Source: Sphingomonadales bacterium UBA1936 (GTDB lineage: Bacteria; Pseudomonadota; Alphaproteobacteria; Sphingomonadales; Sphingomonadaceae). From it: DNA of 8,787 nucleotides. The stretch lies in assembly GCA_002336985.1 (NCBI GenBank), contig DDFE01000083.1, positions 13,928-22,714 on the forward strand. Direction: 5' to 3'. Numbering within the stretch: the stretch's first letter is position 1; each line of letters begins with the position of its first letter. Of the stretch, positions 1-5,564 are shown one piece after another. The notes under the pieces are model-generated. The model searched no databases, was not told where the DNA came from, and saw nothing but the letters and a program-made list of their open reading frames with translations. The translations under genes and the position numbers were made by a program.

Positions 1-1004
1 TGCGGCGCGCTTTTCAGACGCAGCACGGGGTCGAGCAGGATCGGCGACTTGATGAAGGTGTTGCGGTGCAGCCCGCCCAGCCGCGCGAACTCGGCATTTT
101 GAAGCCCCGGGATCATGCGGAATACGCGCACCTGTTCGGCATGCTTCAGCTTGGTCTGGAAACCGACGATGTTCCACAGCGTCCCCAGCGCATTATCCTG
201 GCGCAACTGGACTACCGCATAGGGCCAACGCCCAGTCTTTGGGTTATCCAGCCCCACCGGCTTCATCGGTCCGAAACGCAGCGTATCGACACCGCGTTCG
301 GCCATGACCTCGACCGGCATGCAGCCCTCGAAATAGGGCGTGTCGGCCTCCCACTCCTTGAACGCGGTCTTGTCGCCAGCAATCAGCGCGGCGTGGAAAG
401 CGAGATATTCGTCCTTGTCCATCGGACAGTTGATGTAGTCCGCGCCGCCCTTGTCCCAGCGTGCGGCGCGCCAGCAGATGTCCATGTCGATGCTGTCGTG
501 GTGGACGATCGGGGCGAGCGCGTCGAAGAAGGCGAGGCTGTCTTCCCCCGTCTGCGTACCGATGGCTTGGGCGAGCAGGGGGGCAGTCAGAGGGCCAGTC
601 GCGATGATCGTGGGACCGTCAGGCAGCACGTCGATCCGTTCGCGCACAAGCGTGATGTTCGGATGGTCGGCGATCGCATCGGTCACGCCTTGCGAGTATC
701 CGTCGCGGTCGACCGCCAGAGCCGACCCCGCGGGCACGCGGTGCCGGTCTGCCTCGCGCATGATCAGCGAGTTCAGCGTCCGCATCTCCTGATGCAGCAG
801 GCCGACCGCATTCGATTCCGCGTCATCCGAGCGGAACGAGTTCGAACAGACCAGTTCGGCGAGGTTGTCGGTCCGGTGTGCGGCCGTCTCGTCACCACCG
901 CCCCGCATCTCGGACAGGCGGACCTTATGACCCGCCTCGGCGAGTTGCCATGCGGCCTCGGATCCTGCCATCCCGCCGCCAATCACGTGAATGTCGTAAG
1001 TCAT
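1..1004 (-). CDS. trmFO: TrmFO, folate/FAD-dependent tRNA (uracil-54-C5)-methyltransferase (3' end outside window)
   Basis: TrmFO makes 5-methyluridine at position 54 of the tRNA T-loop, using methylenetetrahydrofolate as carbon donor and FADH2 as reductant; it acts in the cytoplasm. The frame runs from the ATG at 1004 to the window edge without a stop: 334 complete codons of a protein that is usually about 450 residues, so the C-terminal quarter is missing. Visible features are an N-terminal Rossmann FAD-binding glycine motif (IGGGMAGSEAA, residues 8-18), the LSEMR strand end (30-34), the family signature ELVCSNSFRS with Cys53 (50-59), and YFEGCMPVE with Cys228 (224-232). These two cysteines match the two functional cysteines known in the Bacillus enzyme. 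The segments RFGPMKPVGL and YAVVQLRQDN are also typical. There is no strong ribosome binding site; only a GGAA lies about a dozen bases upstream. It is divergent from the VOC gene. Identification is near certain from motif content. Confidence 0.97.
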   Translation of the reverse strand, partial: MTYDIHVIGGGMAGSEAAWQLAEAGHKVRLSEMRGGGDETAAHRTDNLAELVCSNSFRSDDAESNAVGLLHQEMRTLNSLIMREADRHRVPAGSALAVDRDGYSQGVTDAIADHPNITLVRERIDVLPDGPTIIATGPLTAPLLAQAIGTQTGEDSLAFFDALAPIVHHDSIDMDICWRAARWDKGGADYINCPMDKDEYLAFHAALIAGDKTAFKEWEADTPYFEGCMPVEVMAERGVDTLRFGPMKPVGLDNPKTGRWPYAVVQLRQDNALGTLWNIVGFQTKLKHAEQVRVFRMIPGLQNAEFARLGGLHRNTFIKSPILLDPVLRLKSAP

Positions 1005-1060
1005 GACGACAAGATTCCAGGGCGAAGTTGACACGGTCCCAATGTCATTTTTCCATGCTT

Positions 1061-1086
1061 GAAAATGGCGAATTTCCGCCATTCTC
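1061..1086. promoter_or_regulatory. Inverted repeat in the trmFO/VOC divergent intergenic region
   Basis: Two 10-base arms (1061-1070 and 1077-1086) around a 6-base centre form an inverted repeat with one mismatch; the inner seven bases, AATGGCG and CGCCATT, match perfectly. No T-run follows on either strand, so it does not look like a terminator. It lies 56 bases before the trmFO start and 123 bases before the VOC start, where an operator or a 5'-leader hairpin could sit. The binding protein is unknown; I do not recognise the motif. Confidence 0.4.
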
Positions 1087-1103
1087 TTAATTGCGTCGAA
1101 GCC

Positions 1104-1133
1104 TTGGCGGATGTTGTCATGCGACGCTGATAC
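1104..1133 (+). promoter_or_regulatory. Weak candidate promoter for the VOC gene
   Basis: TTGGCG at 1104-1109 and TGATAC at 1128-1133 are separated by 18 bases and could be -35 and -10 elements reading toward the VOC gene at 1210. The match to consensus is moderate and such hexamers occur by chance, so this is only a suggestion. Confidence 0.2.
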
Positions 1134-1209
1134 GCCGAAAACAGCAGCGTAGGACAGGTCGAAACTTCATGGCCTTGCAACGCGTTGAACTGCCCAAGGA
1201 GAAGGCGTC

Positions 1210-1599
1210 ATGCTCGACCATATCGGTATCGCCGTCAGCGATCTTGCGAAATCCCGGACCTTTTACGACGCGGCACTCGGCGCGATCGGCATGTCGATGA
1301 ACATGGAAGTCGGCCCCGAACTGACCCAAAGCAAGGGCACCGCTCTTGGCTATGGCCGGGGCGAAGACAAGATCTTCTGGATTGCCGACAACGAACGGCC
1401 CGGCGAAGGCACACACATCGCGCTGAAGGTCGAGACGCGCGCACAGGTCGATGCATTCCACGCGGCGGCCCTGAACGCCGGCGGCCGCGACAACGGCGCG
1501 CCGGGACTGCGGCCGCATTACGGGCCGAACTATTATGCGGCGTTCGTGTTCGATCCCGACGGGGCGAACATCGAGGCGGTTTGCTATGCGGAGGGGTGA
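1210..1599 (+). CDS. VOC (glyoxalase/bleomycin resistance/dioxygenase) superfamily protein
   Basis: This is a 129-residue single-module vicinal oxygen chelate protein with two beta-alpha-beta-beta-beta repeats. The first repeat opens with MLDHIGIAVSDLAKSRTFY, the classic start of the fold, and the second ends with FVFDPDGANIEAVCY. His4, His69 (GTHIAL) and Glu122 (NIEAV) are placed as metal ligands usually are in this superfamily, so it is probably a metal-dependent lyase, isomerase or dioxygenase-like enzyme, or a detoxification protein; the substrate cannot be read from the sequence. The start is supported by AGGAGA-like bases at 1197-1202, about eight bases before the ATG. In-frame start choices further upstream are not needed. 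The gene stands alone on the plus strand, divergent from trmFO, and its last 16 bases overlap the 3' end of the convergent membrane protein gene. The fold is secure; the specific function is not. Confidence 0.9.
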   Translation: MLDHIGIAVSDLAKSRTFYDAALGAIGMSMNMEVGPELTQSKGTALGYGRGEDKIFWIADNERPGEGTHIALKVETRAQVDAFHAAALNAGGRDNGAPGLRPHYGPNYYAAFVFDPDGANIEAVCYAEG

Positions 1600-2024
1600 G
1601 GACGATCATCCCACCGGACGGATTTCCTCGCGATCAATGCGCATCCAGCGCCGGTAAGACCGAAAACAAATCCCATCGGCGGCCCGTACCGGCTCGCAGG
1701 TTCCAGGAACAGAAACGGAAGTCCCGCAAATCCTCCTCCGGCCAAAGCCCAGCTAACCGGAAGCCGGAGCGCCGTGTTCCCGATGCCGATTCCGTGCATG
1801 AACCAGCATCCGGCAAGATTGGGAATGACCGAGATCATGAAGCCGAAGATCACGGAAATGCACATGATCGAAATGCCGGGCACAATGATGCTGGTATCGA
1901 CACCATACGCATAAGTCGTCGGGGACTGGTCGGCCCACATTGCCAGTGTCATCGACATCAGGAACACAGGGCCGGCGGCGAGTGATGCGAAAATCACCCC
2001 CGCCGCGTAGCTGCCCCGTTTCAT
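1584..2024 (-). CDS. Small four-helix membrane protein of unknown function (second of pair)
   Basis: A 146-residue hydrophobic protein that I do not recognise by name. Four membrane segments are visible at about 6-30, 46-72, 90-107 and 115-132; the short tail (RKSVRWDDRPHPSA) is polar and charged, and MKRG at the N-terminus suggests the amino end is cytoplasmic. No catalytic motif is apparent. Conspicuous points are a GAGCAL-type glycine-rich last helix and IPNLAG at the end of helix 2. The ATG at 2024 shares one base with the stop codon of the preceding membrane gene (TGATG); a GTG three bases earlier is an alternative that would give a 4-base overlap. Either way translation is probably coupled to the upstream gene, since no separate ribosome binding site is seen. 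The 3' end overlaps the VOC gene by 16 bases tail to tail. It is part of the regulator/membrane-protein module, and its role is inferred only from that context. Confidence 0.8.
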   Translation of the reverse strand: MKRGSYAAGVIFASLAAGPVFLMSMTLAMWADQSPTTYAYGVDTSIIVPGISIMCISVIFGFMISVIPNLAGCWFMHGIGIGNTALRLPVSWALAGGGFAGLPFLFLEPASRYGPPMGFVFGLTGAGCALIARKSVRWDDRPHPSA

Positions 2025-2404
2025 CACTTGGCGACCGGTTGTGCCAGGCCCTGTTCGTAGAGCCAGCTGTTCACCTTGCGTCCGAACTGCGCGACCGCGC
2101 CCATGTTGAAGAAGTGCATGCCGCCCAACACCATGACCGCAAGGCCGACCTTGTTGCTGAGGAAGCGGATCGTCTCTGTGATGGTCTGCGGTTCAGCGCC
2201 AAGGCTGAGCGTCAGCGTGATGAAGCCGATATTGACGAGGTAGAATCCCACCACGAGCAAGTGGTTGGTGGACCGGGCAACCTCCGCATTATGGCCGAAG
2301 CACTGAATAAGGAACACTTCGCCGTTCTTTGACAGCGTGCGGGCAACCCAGATGGTGATCGCAATGGTGATCATCAGATACAGGGCATAGGCAATCTCAA
2401 CCAT
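2024..2404 (-). CDS. Small three-helix membrane protein of unknown function (first of pair)
   Basis: A 126-residue integral membrane protein with helices at about 4-21, 49-69 and 84-103. The segment between the first two helices, ARTLSKNGEVFLIQCFGHN, and the stretches NHLLVVGFYLVNIGF and VLGGMHFFNM look like a conserved bacterial family, but I know of no assigned function. The start is set at the ATG at 2404 because AAAGGA (2411-2416) lies six bases before it; an in-frame ATG at 2419 would place that ribosome binding site inside the gene and add only MKGNV. A palindrome almost identical to the one before the GbsR/MarR regulator lies 21 bases upstream of the start, so repression by that regulator is a reasonable inference. 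The stop codon overlaps the start of the next membrane protein, so the two are probably made together and may act as a pair. Confidence 0.85.
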   Translation of the reverse strand: MVEIAYALYLMITIAITIWVARTLSKNGEVFLIQCFGHNAEVARSTNHLLVVGFYLVNIGFITLTLSLGAEPQTITETIRFLSNKVGLAVMVLGGMHFFNMGAVAQFGRKVNSWLYEQGLAQPVAK

Positions 2405-2410
2405 GACGTT

Positions 2411-2416
2411 TCCTTT
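2411..2416 (-). promoter_or_regulatory. Ribosome binding site fixing the start at 2404
   Basis: AAAGGA on the minus strand, six bases before the ATG at 2404. It decides between that start and the in-frame ATG at 2419. Confidence 0.7.
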
Positions 2417-2425
2417 CATTCCGTT

Positions 2426-2445
2426 ATTTCTGTAATTTAAGAAAT
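2426..2445. promoter_or_regulatory. Probable operator 2 (imperfect palindrome) before the membrane gene pair
   Basis: ATTTCTGT, four-base spacer, TAAGAAAT. It has the same length, spacing and left arm as the perfect palindrome at 3064-3083 and differs only in the two inner bases of the right arm and in the spacer. On the minus strand it contains TAAATT, a possible -10 element with a weak TTTCCC 16 bases ahead, so a bound protein would block the promoter. Likely ligand, by inference: the adjacent GbsR/MarR regulator. Confidence 0.65.
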
Positions 2446-2474
2446 TAGTGGGCGAGGGAAATTACTCATGTCAT
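2437..2474 (-). other. Two overlapping mini-ORFs with consensus ribosome binding site
   Basis: Just after the regulator's stop codon the minus strand carries a perfect AGGAGG (2480-2485), five bases before an ATG at 2474. That ATG opens a two-codon ORF (MT, then stop), whose stop overlaps, in the ATGA manner, the ATG at 2469 of a ten-codon ORF, MSNFPRPLIS, ending at 2437 inside operator 2. The strong site feeding such tiny ORFs could be a leader-peptide arrangement, or the remnant of a gene start left when the sequence downstream was replaced. Whether any peptide is made cannot be told from sequence. Confidence 0.3.
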
Positions 2475-2486
2475 GATGTCCTCCTG

Positions 2487-3044
2487 TCAGTTCTTGGGCT
2501 TGTTGCGGCCGGTGAGAGGGGCGACGAAGCGCGCCACTTTGCCACCGAGTTTCATCAGCGCGACGAGCGTGGGTTTCGGCAGGTCGCGGACCTGGTCGTA
2601 CCAACCCGACAACGTACCGAGGAATTCGTGCATCCGCCCGATGCGTTCGCGGACATGCTTGGGCAGTGTGTCGTTGAGTTGCGCCTTGGCGGCGAGTTCG
2701 CCGAGCAGCGCCACCGTGGGGTCGATCTCGCGTTTTTTCCGCTCCGCAACGATGCGCATCAGCATGTCCCACAGGTCGGTTTCGGCGACGAAGTGATCGC
2801 GCCGGTCATCGCTGACATGCGTGCGCCTTACGATGCCGTAGCTCTGCAGTTCCTTGAGGCCGGTCGACACGTTGGAGCGCGCCAGGCCCAGCATGTCCAC
2901 GATCTCGTCGGCGGGCAGGGGACGGTCGCTGAGATAGAGCAGCGCATGGATCTGGCTGACCGAGCGATTGACGCCCCACTGCGTGCCCATTTCCCCCCAG
3001 TGGAGGATGAAGGCTTCGACTTCCGGAAAACGCTTGATATCCAT
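2487..3044 (-). CDS. GbsR/MarR family transcriptional regulator
   Basis: A 185-residue DNA-binding protein. The winged helix-turn-helix is clear: LPADEIVDMLGLARSNVSTGLKELQSYGIVRRTH (43-76), with the wing around 71-84 (VRRTHVSDDRRDHFVA). An N-terminal helix (8-25, EAFILHWGEMGTQWGVNRSV) and a long helical C-terminal half (92-185) would serve dimerisation, as in GbsR-type MarR proteins. The opening FPEVEAFILHWGEMGTQWG is typical of that subgroup rather than classic MarR. The family usually represses by binding palindromes at its own and neighbouring promoters and responds to small molecules or membrane stress; the ligand here is unknown. A perfect 20-bp palindrome lies 19 bases before the start, and a near copy precedes the two membrane protein genes downstream, which suggests autorepression and control of that pair. 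The ATG at 3044 has only a weak ribosome binding site. The tail (GRNKPKN) is basic. Confidence 0.92.
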   Translation of the reverse strand: MDIKRFPEVEAFILHWGEMGTQWGVNRSVSQIHALLYLSDRPLPADEIVDMLGLARSNVSTGLKELQSYGIVRRTHVSDDRRDHFVAETDLWDMLMRIVAERKKREIDPTVALLGELAAKAQLNDTLPKHVRERIGRMHEFLGTLSGWYDQVRDLPKPTLVALMKLGGKVARFVAPLTGRNKPKN

Positions 3045-3063
3045 CGATCACGACTCGGCAGTA

Positions 3064-3083
3064 ATTTCTGTAAAAACAGAAAT
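3064..3083. promoter_or_regulatory. Probable operator 1 (perfect palindrome) before the GbsR/MarR gene
   Basis: ATTTCTGT, spacer AAAA, ACAGAAAT: two perfect 8-base arms in an AT-rich island of GC-rich DNA. It starts 18 bases downstream of a TTGACC -35-like element, so it covers the expected -10 region and transcription start, the usual place for an autorepressor site. The near copy at 2426-2445 supports a real protein-binding motif rather than chance. Confidence 0.75.
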
Positions 3084-3101
3084 GACAGATATGAATGATT
3101 G

Positions 3102-3107
3102 GGTCAA
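3102..3107 (-). promoter_or_regulatory. Candidate -35 element of the GbsR/MarR gene
   Basis: TTGACC on the minus strand, a five-of-six match to the sigma-70-type -35 TTGACA. The -10 would fall inside operator 1, where no good TATAAT match is seen (ATTTCT at an 18-base spacing), so the promoter may be weak or use another spacing. Confidence 0.35.
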
Positions 3108-3165
3108 GTTGCTTTGGGTGATGCGGGATAACGACACGCCTTAGCTCGTCAGGGTTGCGCGTCGT

Positions 3166-3263
3166 CACCCCCTCCGCTTCGCTCCGCCGCCTCTCAAGGG
3201 GCGGAGTAACTGTAGGGTATACTACCATTTCGCCCCTGAGGGGCGACGGCGTAGCCGGGGGTG
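3166..3263. repeat. Large imperfect inverted repeat (REP/MITE-like intergenic element)
   Basis: The element starts CACCCCC and ends GGGGGTG. Its left arm (about 3166-3203) and right arm (about 3231-3263) are imperfect reverse complements, both rich in CGCC/GGCG and including an AGGGGCG/CGCCCCT pair. Smaller nested stems are visible: CTCCGCC (3182-3188) with GGCGGAG (3200-3206), CGCCCC-TGA-GGGGCG (3231-3245), and a central GTAG...CTAC around GTATAC. It lies between the regulator promoter and the 3' end of the yaiI-like gene. No T-run follows, so a simple intrinsic terminator is unlikely, although the structure could still block exonucleases or read-through. Similar CTCCGCTTCGCTCCGCC-type intergenic palindromes are, from memory, common in sphingomonad genomes; copy number cannot be judged from one window. 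Confidence 0.6.
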
Positions 3264-3270
3264 GGCGGTC

Positions 3271-3726
3271 TTACGGTTGGCGCCTCAATTTCACCAGCGC
3301 TGCATCCAGCACATTCAGGAACCGCGACCGATCCGTCTTGGCGAACGGCGCGGGGCCGCCCACCACGTCGCCGCCCGCGCGCAGGTCGGCCATGATCGCG
3401 CGGGTGGCGATGGCGCCGCCGATCGAGGCGGTCGTGAACGGTTTGCCGTTAGGGGCGATGACGGTTGCGCCTGATTTGATGCAGCGGTCGGCCAGCAGGA
3501 TGTCGGCGGTAATGACGATGGCGGCCGGATCCGCGCGTTCGGCGATCCAGTCGTCGGCCTCGTCGAACCCGCTGCCCACCACGACACGTTCGACGAGCGG
3601 GTGGACGAGCACGCGGAAGGCGCTGTTGCTGACGATCTTCACCGGCACCGCGTGGCGCAGGGCGACCTTGTAGATTTCCTCCTTCACCGGACAGGCGTCG
3701 GCGTCGACGAGGATCTGCAAGGGCAT
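3271..3726 (-). CDS. YaiI/YqxD family protein (UPF0178, DUF188), NYN/PIN-like fold
   Basis: A 151-residue protein, the normal length for UPF0178. Signature segments are ILVDADACPVKEEI (5-18), VGSGFDEADDWI (50-61), VITADILLADRCI (71-83), and the C-terminal GGPAPFAKTDRSRFLNVLD (123-141). The conserved acidic residues (Asp8, Asp10, Asp55, Asp58, Asp59, Asp75, Asp80) lie as in the metal-binding pocket of NYN/PIN-type nuclease folds, so an RNA-acting role is plausible, but the family is biochemically uncharacterised as far as I know. It begins nine bases after the stop of the DEAD-box helicase gene, in the same direction, without a strong ribosome binding site, which suggests one transcript and a possible shared RNA-related role. 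The TAA stop is followed directly by the large inverted repeat. Confidence 0.93.
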   Translation of the reverse strand: MPLQILVDADACPVKEEIYKVALRHAVPVKIVSNSAFRVLVHPLVERVVVGSGFDEADDWIAERADPAAIVITADILLADRCIKSGATVIAPNGKPFTTASIGGAIATRAIMADLRAGGDVVGGPAPFAKTDRSRFLNVLDAALVKLRRQP

Positions 3727-3735
3727 CGCTTGCGC

Positions 3736-5472
3736 TTACCGCCCCCGGTGCGGTTTTGCGCGATAGGGGGGCTTGCCGCCTTCGCCGGGGCCGCGACGGG
3801 GCGGGCCGGAACGGTTCGGGCCCGCGGGTCGGTTGGGGCCATTGCGCTGTGGCCCCTTGTGCGTGTGCGTATCCGGGTTCTCGCCCGTATGCGGCGCGAT
3901 GTGGATGCCGTCTTCGCCCTCGGTGCCCTTGGTGCGTTTCAGCGCGTCGGCGAAGCGGCTGGCTGCGGCGCGGGTGACCTGGAAGAATGTCTCGTCGGCG
4001 GCGATGCGTATCGCGCCGATTTCGCTGCGGGTGATATGGCCGCGGCGGCAGAGCACGGGGAGGATCCAGCGCGGGTCGGCATTATGTCGGCGGCCGCAAT
4101 CCATCTTGAACCAGACGATGTCCTCGAAGCCGGCGCGTGGCCCGGGCTGTTTGGCGGGGCGGTCGCCGATCAGTTCCTCGGCGGCGGGCATTTTCGCGCG
4201 GTGTGCGTGGACGAGGGCTGCGGCGATGTCTTCCGGCGATTTTTCGGCGAGCAGGCGGGCGGCGAGCGCCTTGTCCTCATCATCGGTTTCGATCGGTTCC
4301 AGCAGGGCGCTGAGCAGGCGTTCATGGTCCTGTGCGCGGATGTCTTCCGGCGTCGGCATGGGGATCCACTGGGCAGTGACGCGGGCGTCGCGCAGCAGGG
4401 CCTCGACCCGCCTTCTGCGTGGGAAGGGAACGATCAGCACCGCCGTGCCCTTTTTCCCCGCGCGGCCGGTGCGGCCCGAGCGGTGCTGCAGCGTGTCGGG
4501 GTCGCGCGGCACCTCGACATGGATGACGAGGGTGAGCGATGGCAGGTCGATACCGCGTGCGGCGACGTCGGTCGCGACGCAGACCCTTGCACGTTGATCG
4601 CGCAGGGCTTGCAACGCAGCATTGCGTTCGTTCTGGCTGTGCTCTCCCGAGAGTGCGACGGCCTGGAAACCCCGTTCGGTGAGGCCGGCGTGCAGGTGGC
4701 GGACGTTGTCGCGTGTGGCGCAGAACAGGATCGCGGTTTCCGCCTCGTGGAAGCGCAGCAAATTCACCACCGCATGCTCGATGTCCGACGGGGCGACGGT
4801 GACGCACTGATAGGCGATGTCGCCATGGCCGCGCGTCTCGCTGACGGTCGAGATGCGCAGCGCGTCGTTCTGATAACGCTTGGCGAGCGCGACGATGGGT
4901 TTCGGCATGGTCGCCGAGAACAGCAAGGTGCGGCGCGTGTTGGGCGTGGCGTCGAGGATCTGTTCCAGGTCCTCGCGGAAGCCCATGTCGAGCATCTCGT
5001 CGGCCTCGTCGAGCACGGCGACGCGCAAGGCGGAAAGGTCGAGCGCCCCGCGTTCGAGGTGATCGCGCAGGCGGCCGGGCGTGCCGACGACGATGTGCGC
5101 GCCGTGGCTGAGGTTCCGACGCTCGCGGCTGGCGTCCATGCCGCCGACGCAGGTCGCGATGCGCGCACCGGTCTTGGCATAGAGCCACATCAGCTCGCGG
5201 CTGACCTGCAACGCGAGTTCACGCGTCGGCGCGATGACGAGGGCGAGCGGGGGCAGGGTGAAGGGGACCTTGCCGTCCTCGCCCAGCAGTTCGGCGGCGA
5301 AGGCCAGGCCGAAGGCGACGGTCTTGCCGGATCCGGTCTGCGCGGAGACGATGAGGTCGCGGTTGGCGGCCTCCGGCTCGATCACGGCGGCCTGGACGGG
5401 GGTGGGGGCTTCATAGCCATGCGCGGCGAGGGCTTCGCCGAGAAGCGACGGAACAGTGGTGAAGGATGTCAT
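3736..5472 (-). CDS. DEAD-box ATP-dependent RNA helicase with DbpA-type RNA-binding domain (DeaD/CsdA-like)
   Basis: A 578-residue RNA helicase that unwinds short RNA duplexes using ATP, probably in ribosome assembly or mRNA turnover. All core motifs are present: Q motif (EAPTPVQ, 21-27), motif I AQTGSGKT (44-51), Ia PTRELA (82-87), Ib TPGR (131-134), II DEAD (155-158), III SAT (186-188), IV ILFCAT (248-253), V ATDVAARGID (300-309), VI HRSGRTGRAG (330-339). After a helical linker (about 380-440) comes a DbpA/CsdA-type RRM-like domain (about 450-510: DIVWFKMDCGRR...GAIRIAADETFFQV), the domain that targets DbpA to 23S rRNA and CsdA/DeaD to ribosomal precursors. The last 60 residues are a low-complexity Pro/Gly/Arg/Asn tail, probably disordered and RNA-binding. 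The ATG at 5472 has no strong ribosome binding site. It heads the pair with the YaiI-like gene. The family is certain; deaD versus another DEAD paralogue is not. Confidence 0.96.
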   Translation of the reverse strand: MTSFTTVPSLLGEALAAHGYEAPTPVQAAVIEPEAANRDLIVSAQTGSGKTVAFGLAFAAELLGEDGKVPFTLPPLALVIAPTRELALQVSRELMWLYAKTGARIATCVGGMDASRERRNLSHGAHIVVGTPGRLRDHLERGALDLSALRVAVLDEADEMLDMGFREDLEQILDATPNTRRTLLFSATMPKPIVALAKRYQNDALRISTVSETRGHGDIAYQCVTVAPSDIEHAVVNLLRFHEAETAILFCATRDNVRHLHAGLTERGFQAVALSGEHSQNERNAALQALRDQRARVCVATDVAARGIDLPSLTLVIHVEVPRDPDTLQHRSGRTGRAGKKGTAVLIVPFPRRRRVEALLRDARVTAQWIPMPTPEDIRAQDHERLLSALLEPIETDDEDKALAARLLAEKSPEDIAAALVHAHRAKMPAAEELIGDRPAKQPGPRAGFEDIVWFKMDCGRRHNADPRWILPVLCRRGHITRSEIGAIRIAADETFFQVTRAAASRFADALKRTKGTEGEDGIHIAPHTGENPDTHTHKGPQRNGPNRPAGPNRSGPPRRGPGEGGKPPYRAKPHRGR

Positions 5473-5549
5473 TATGCGGGCGCCCCTACGCGCTTTTTCC
5501 GGGTTTGTCGCCCGTTGCTTTGGGAAGGCGCGCGGGGCAGGGGATTTTC

Positions 5550-5555
5550 AGGGAG
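5550..5555 (+). promoter_or_regulatory. Ribosome binding site fixing the start at 5565
   Basis: AGGGAG nine bases before the ATG at 5565. It argues against longer in-frame starts near 5466, which would begin inside the helicase gene's first codons and add a non-hydrophobic, unconserved N-terminus. Confidence 0.6.
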
Positions 5556-5564
5556 AATGCGGGC

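Noticed and set aside
66..1031. A 321-codon plus-strand frame opposite trmFO
   Set aside because: The minus strand encodes an unmistakable TrmFO over the same bases; the plus frame has no family features.
1117..1518. A 133-codon minus-strand frame across the VOC gene and its leader
   Set aside because: The VOC frame has a ribosome binding site and fold signatures; the antisense frame crosses its start and has no support.
3166..3263. Inverted repeat read as an intrinsic terminator for the yaiI-like gene
   Set aside because: None of the stems is followed by a run of T on the minus strand; the element looks like an intergenic repeat instead.
3166..3263. Inverted repeat read as a CRISPR or insertion sequence end
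   Set aside because: There is only one copy in the window, with no spacers, transposase frame or flanking duplication visible.
5466..5564. Longer N-terminus for the lysoplasmalogenase-like protein (start at 5466)
   Set aside because: It would overlap the helicase start and add 33 polar residues before the first helix; a good AGGGAG precedes the ATG at 5565.
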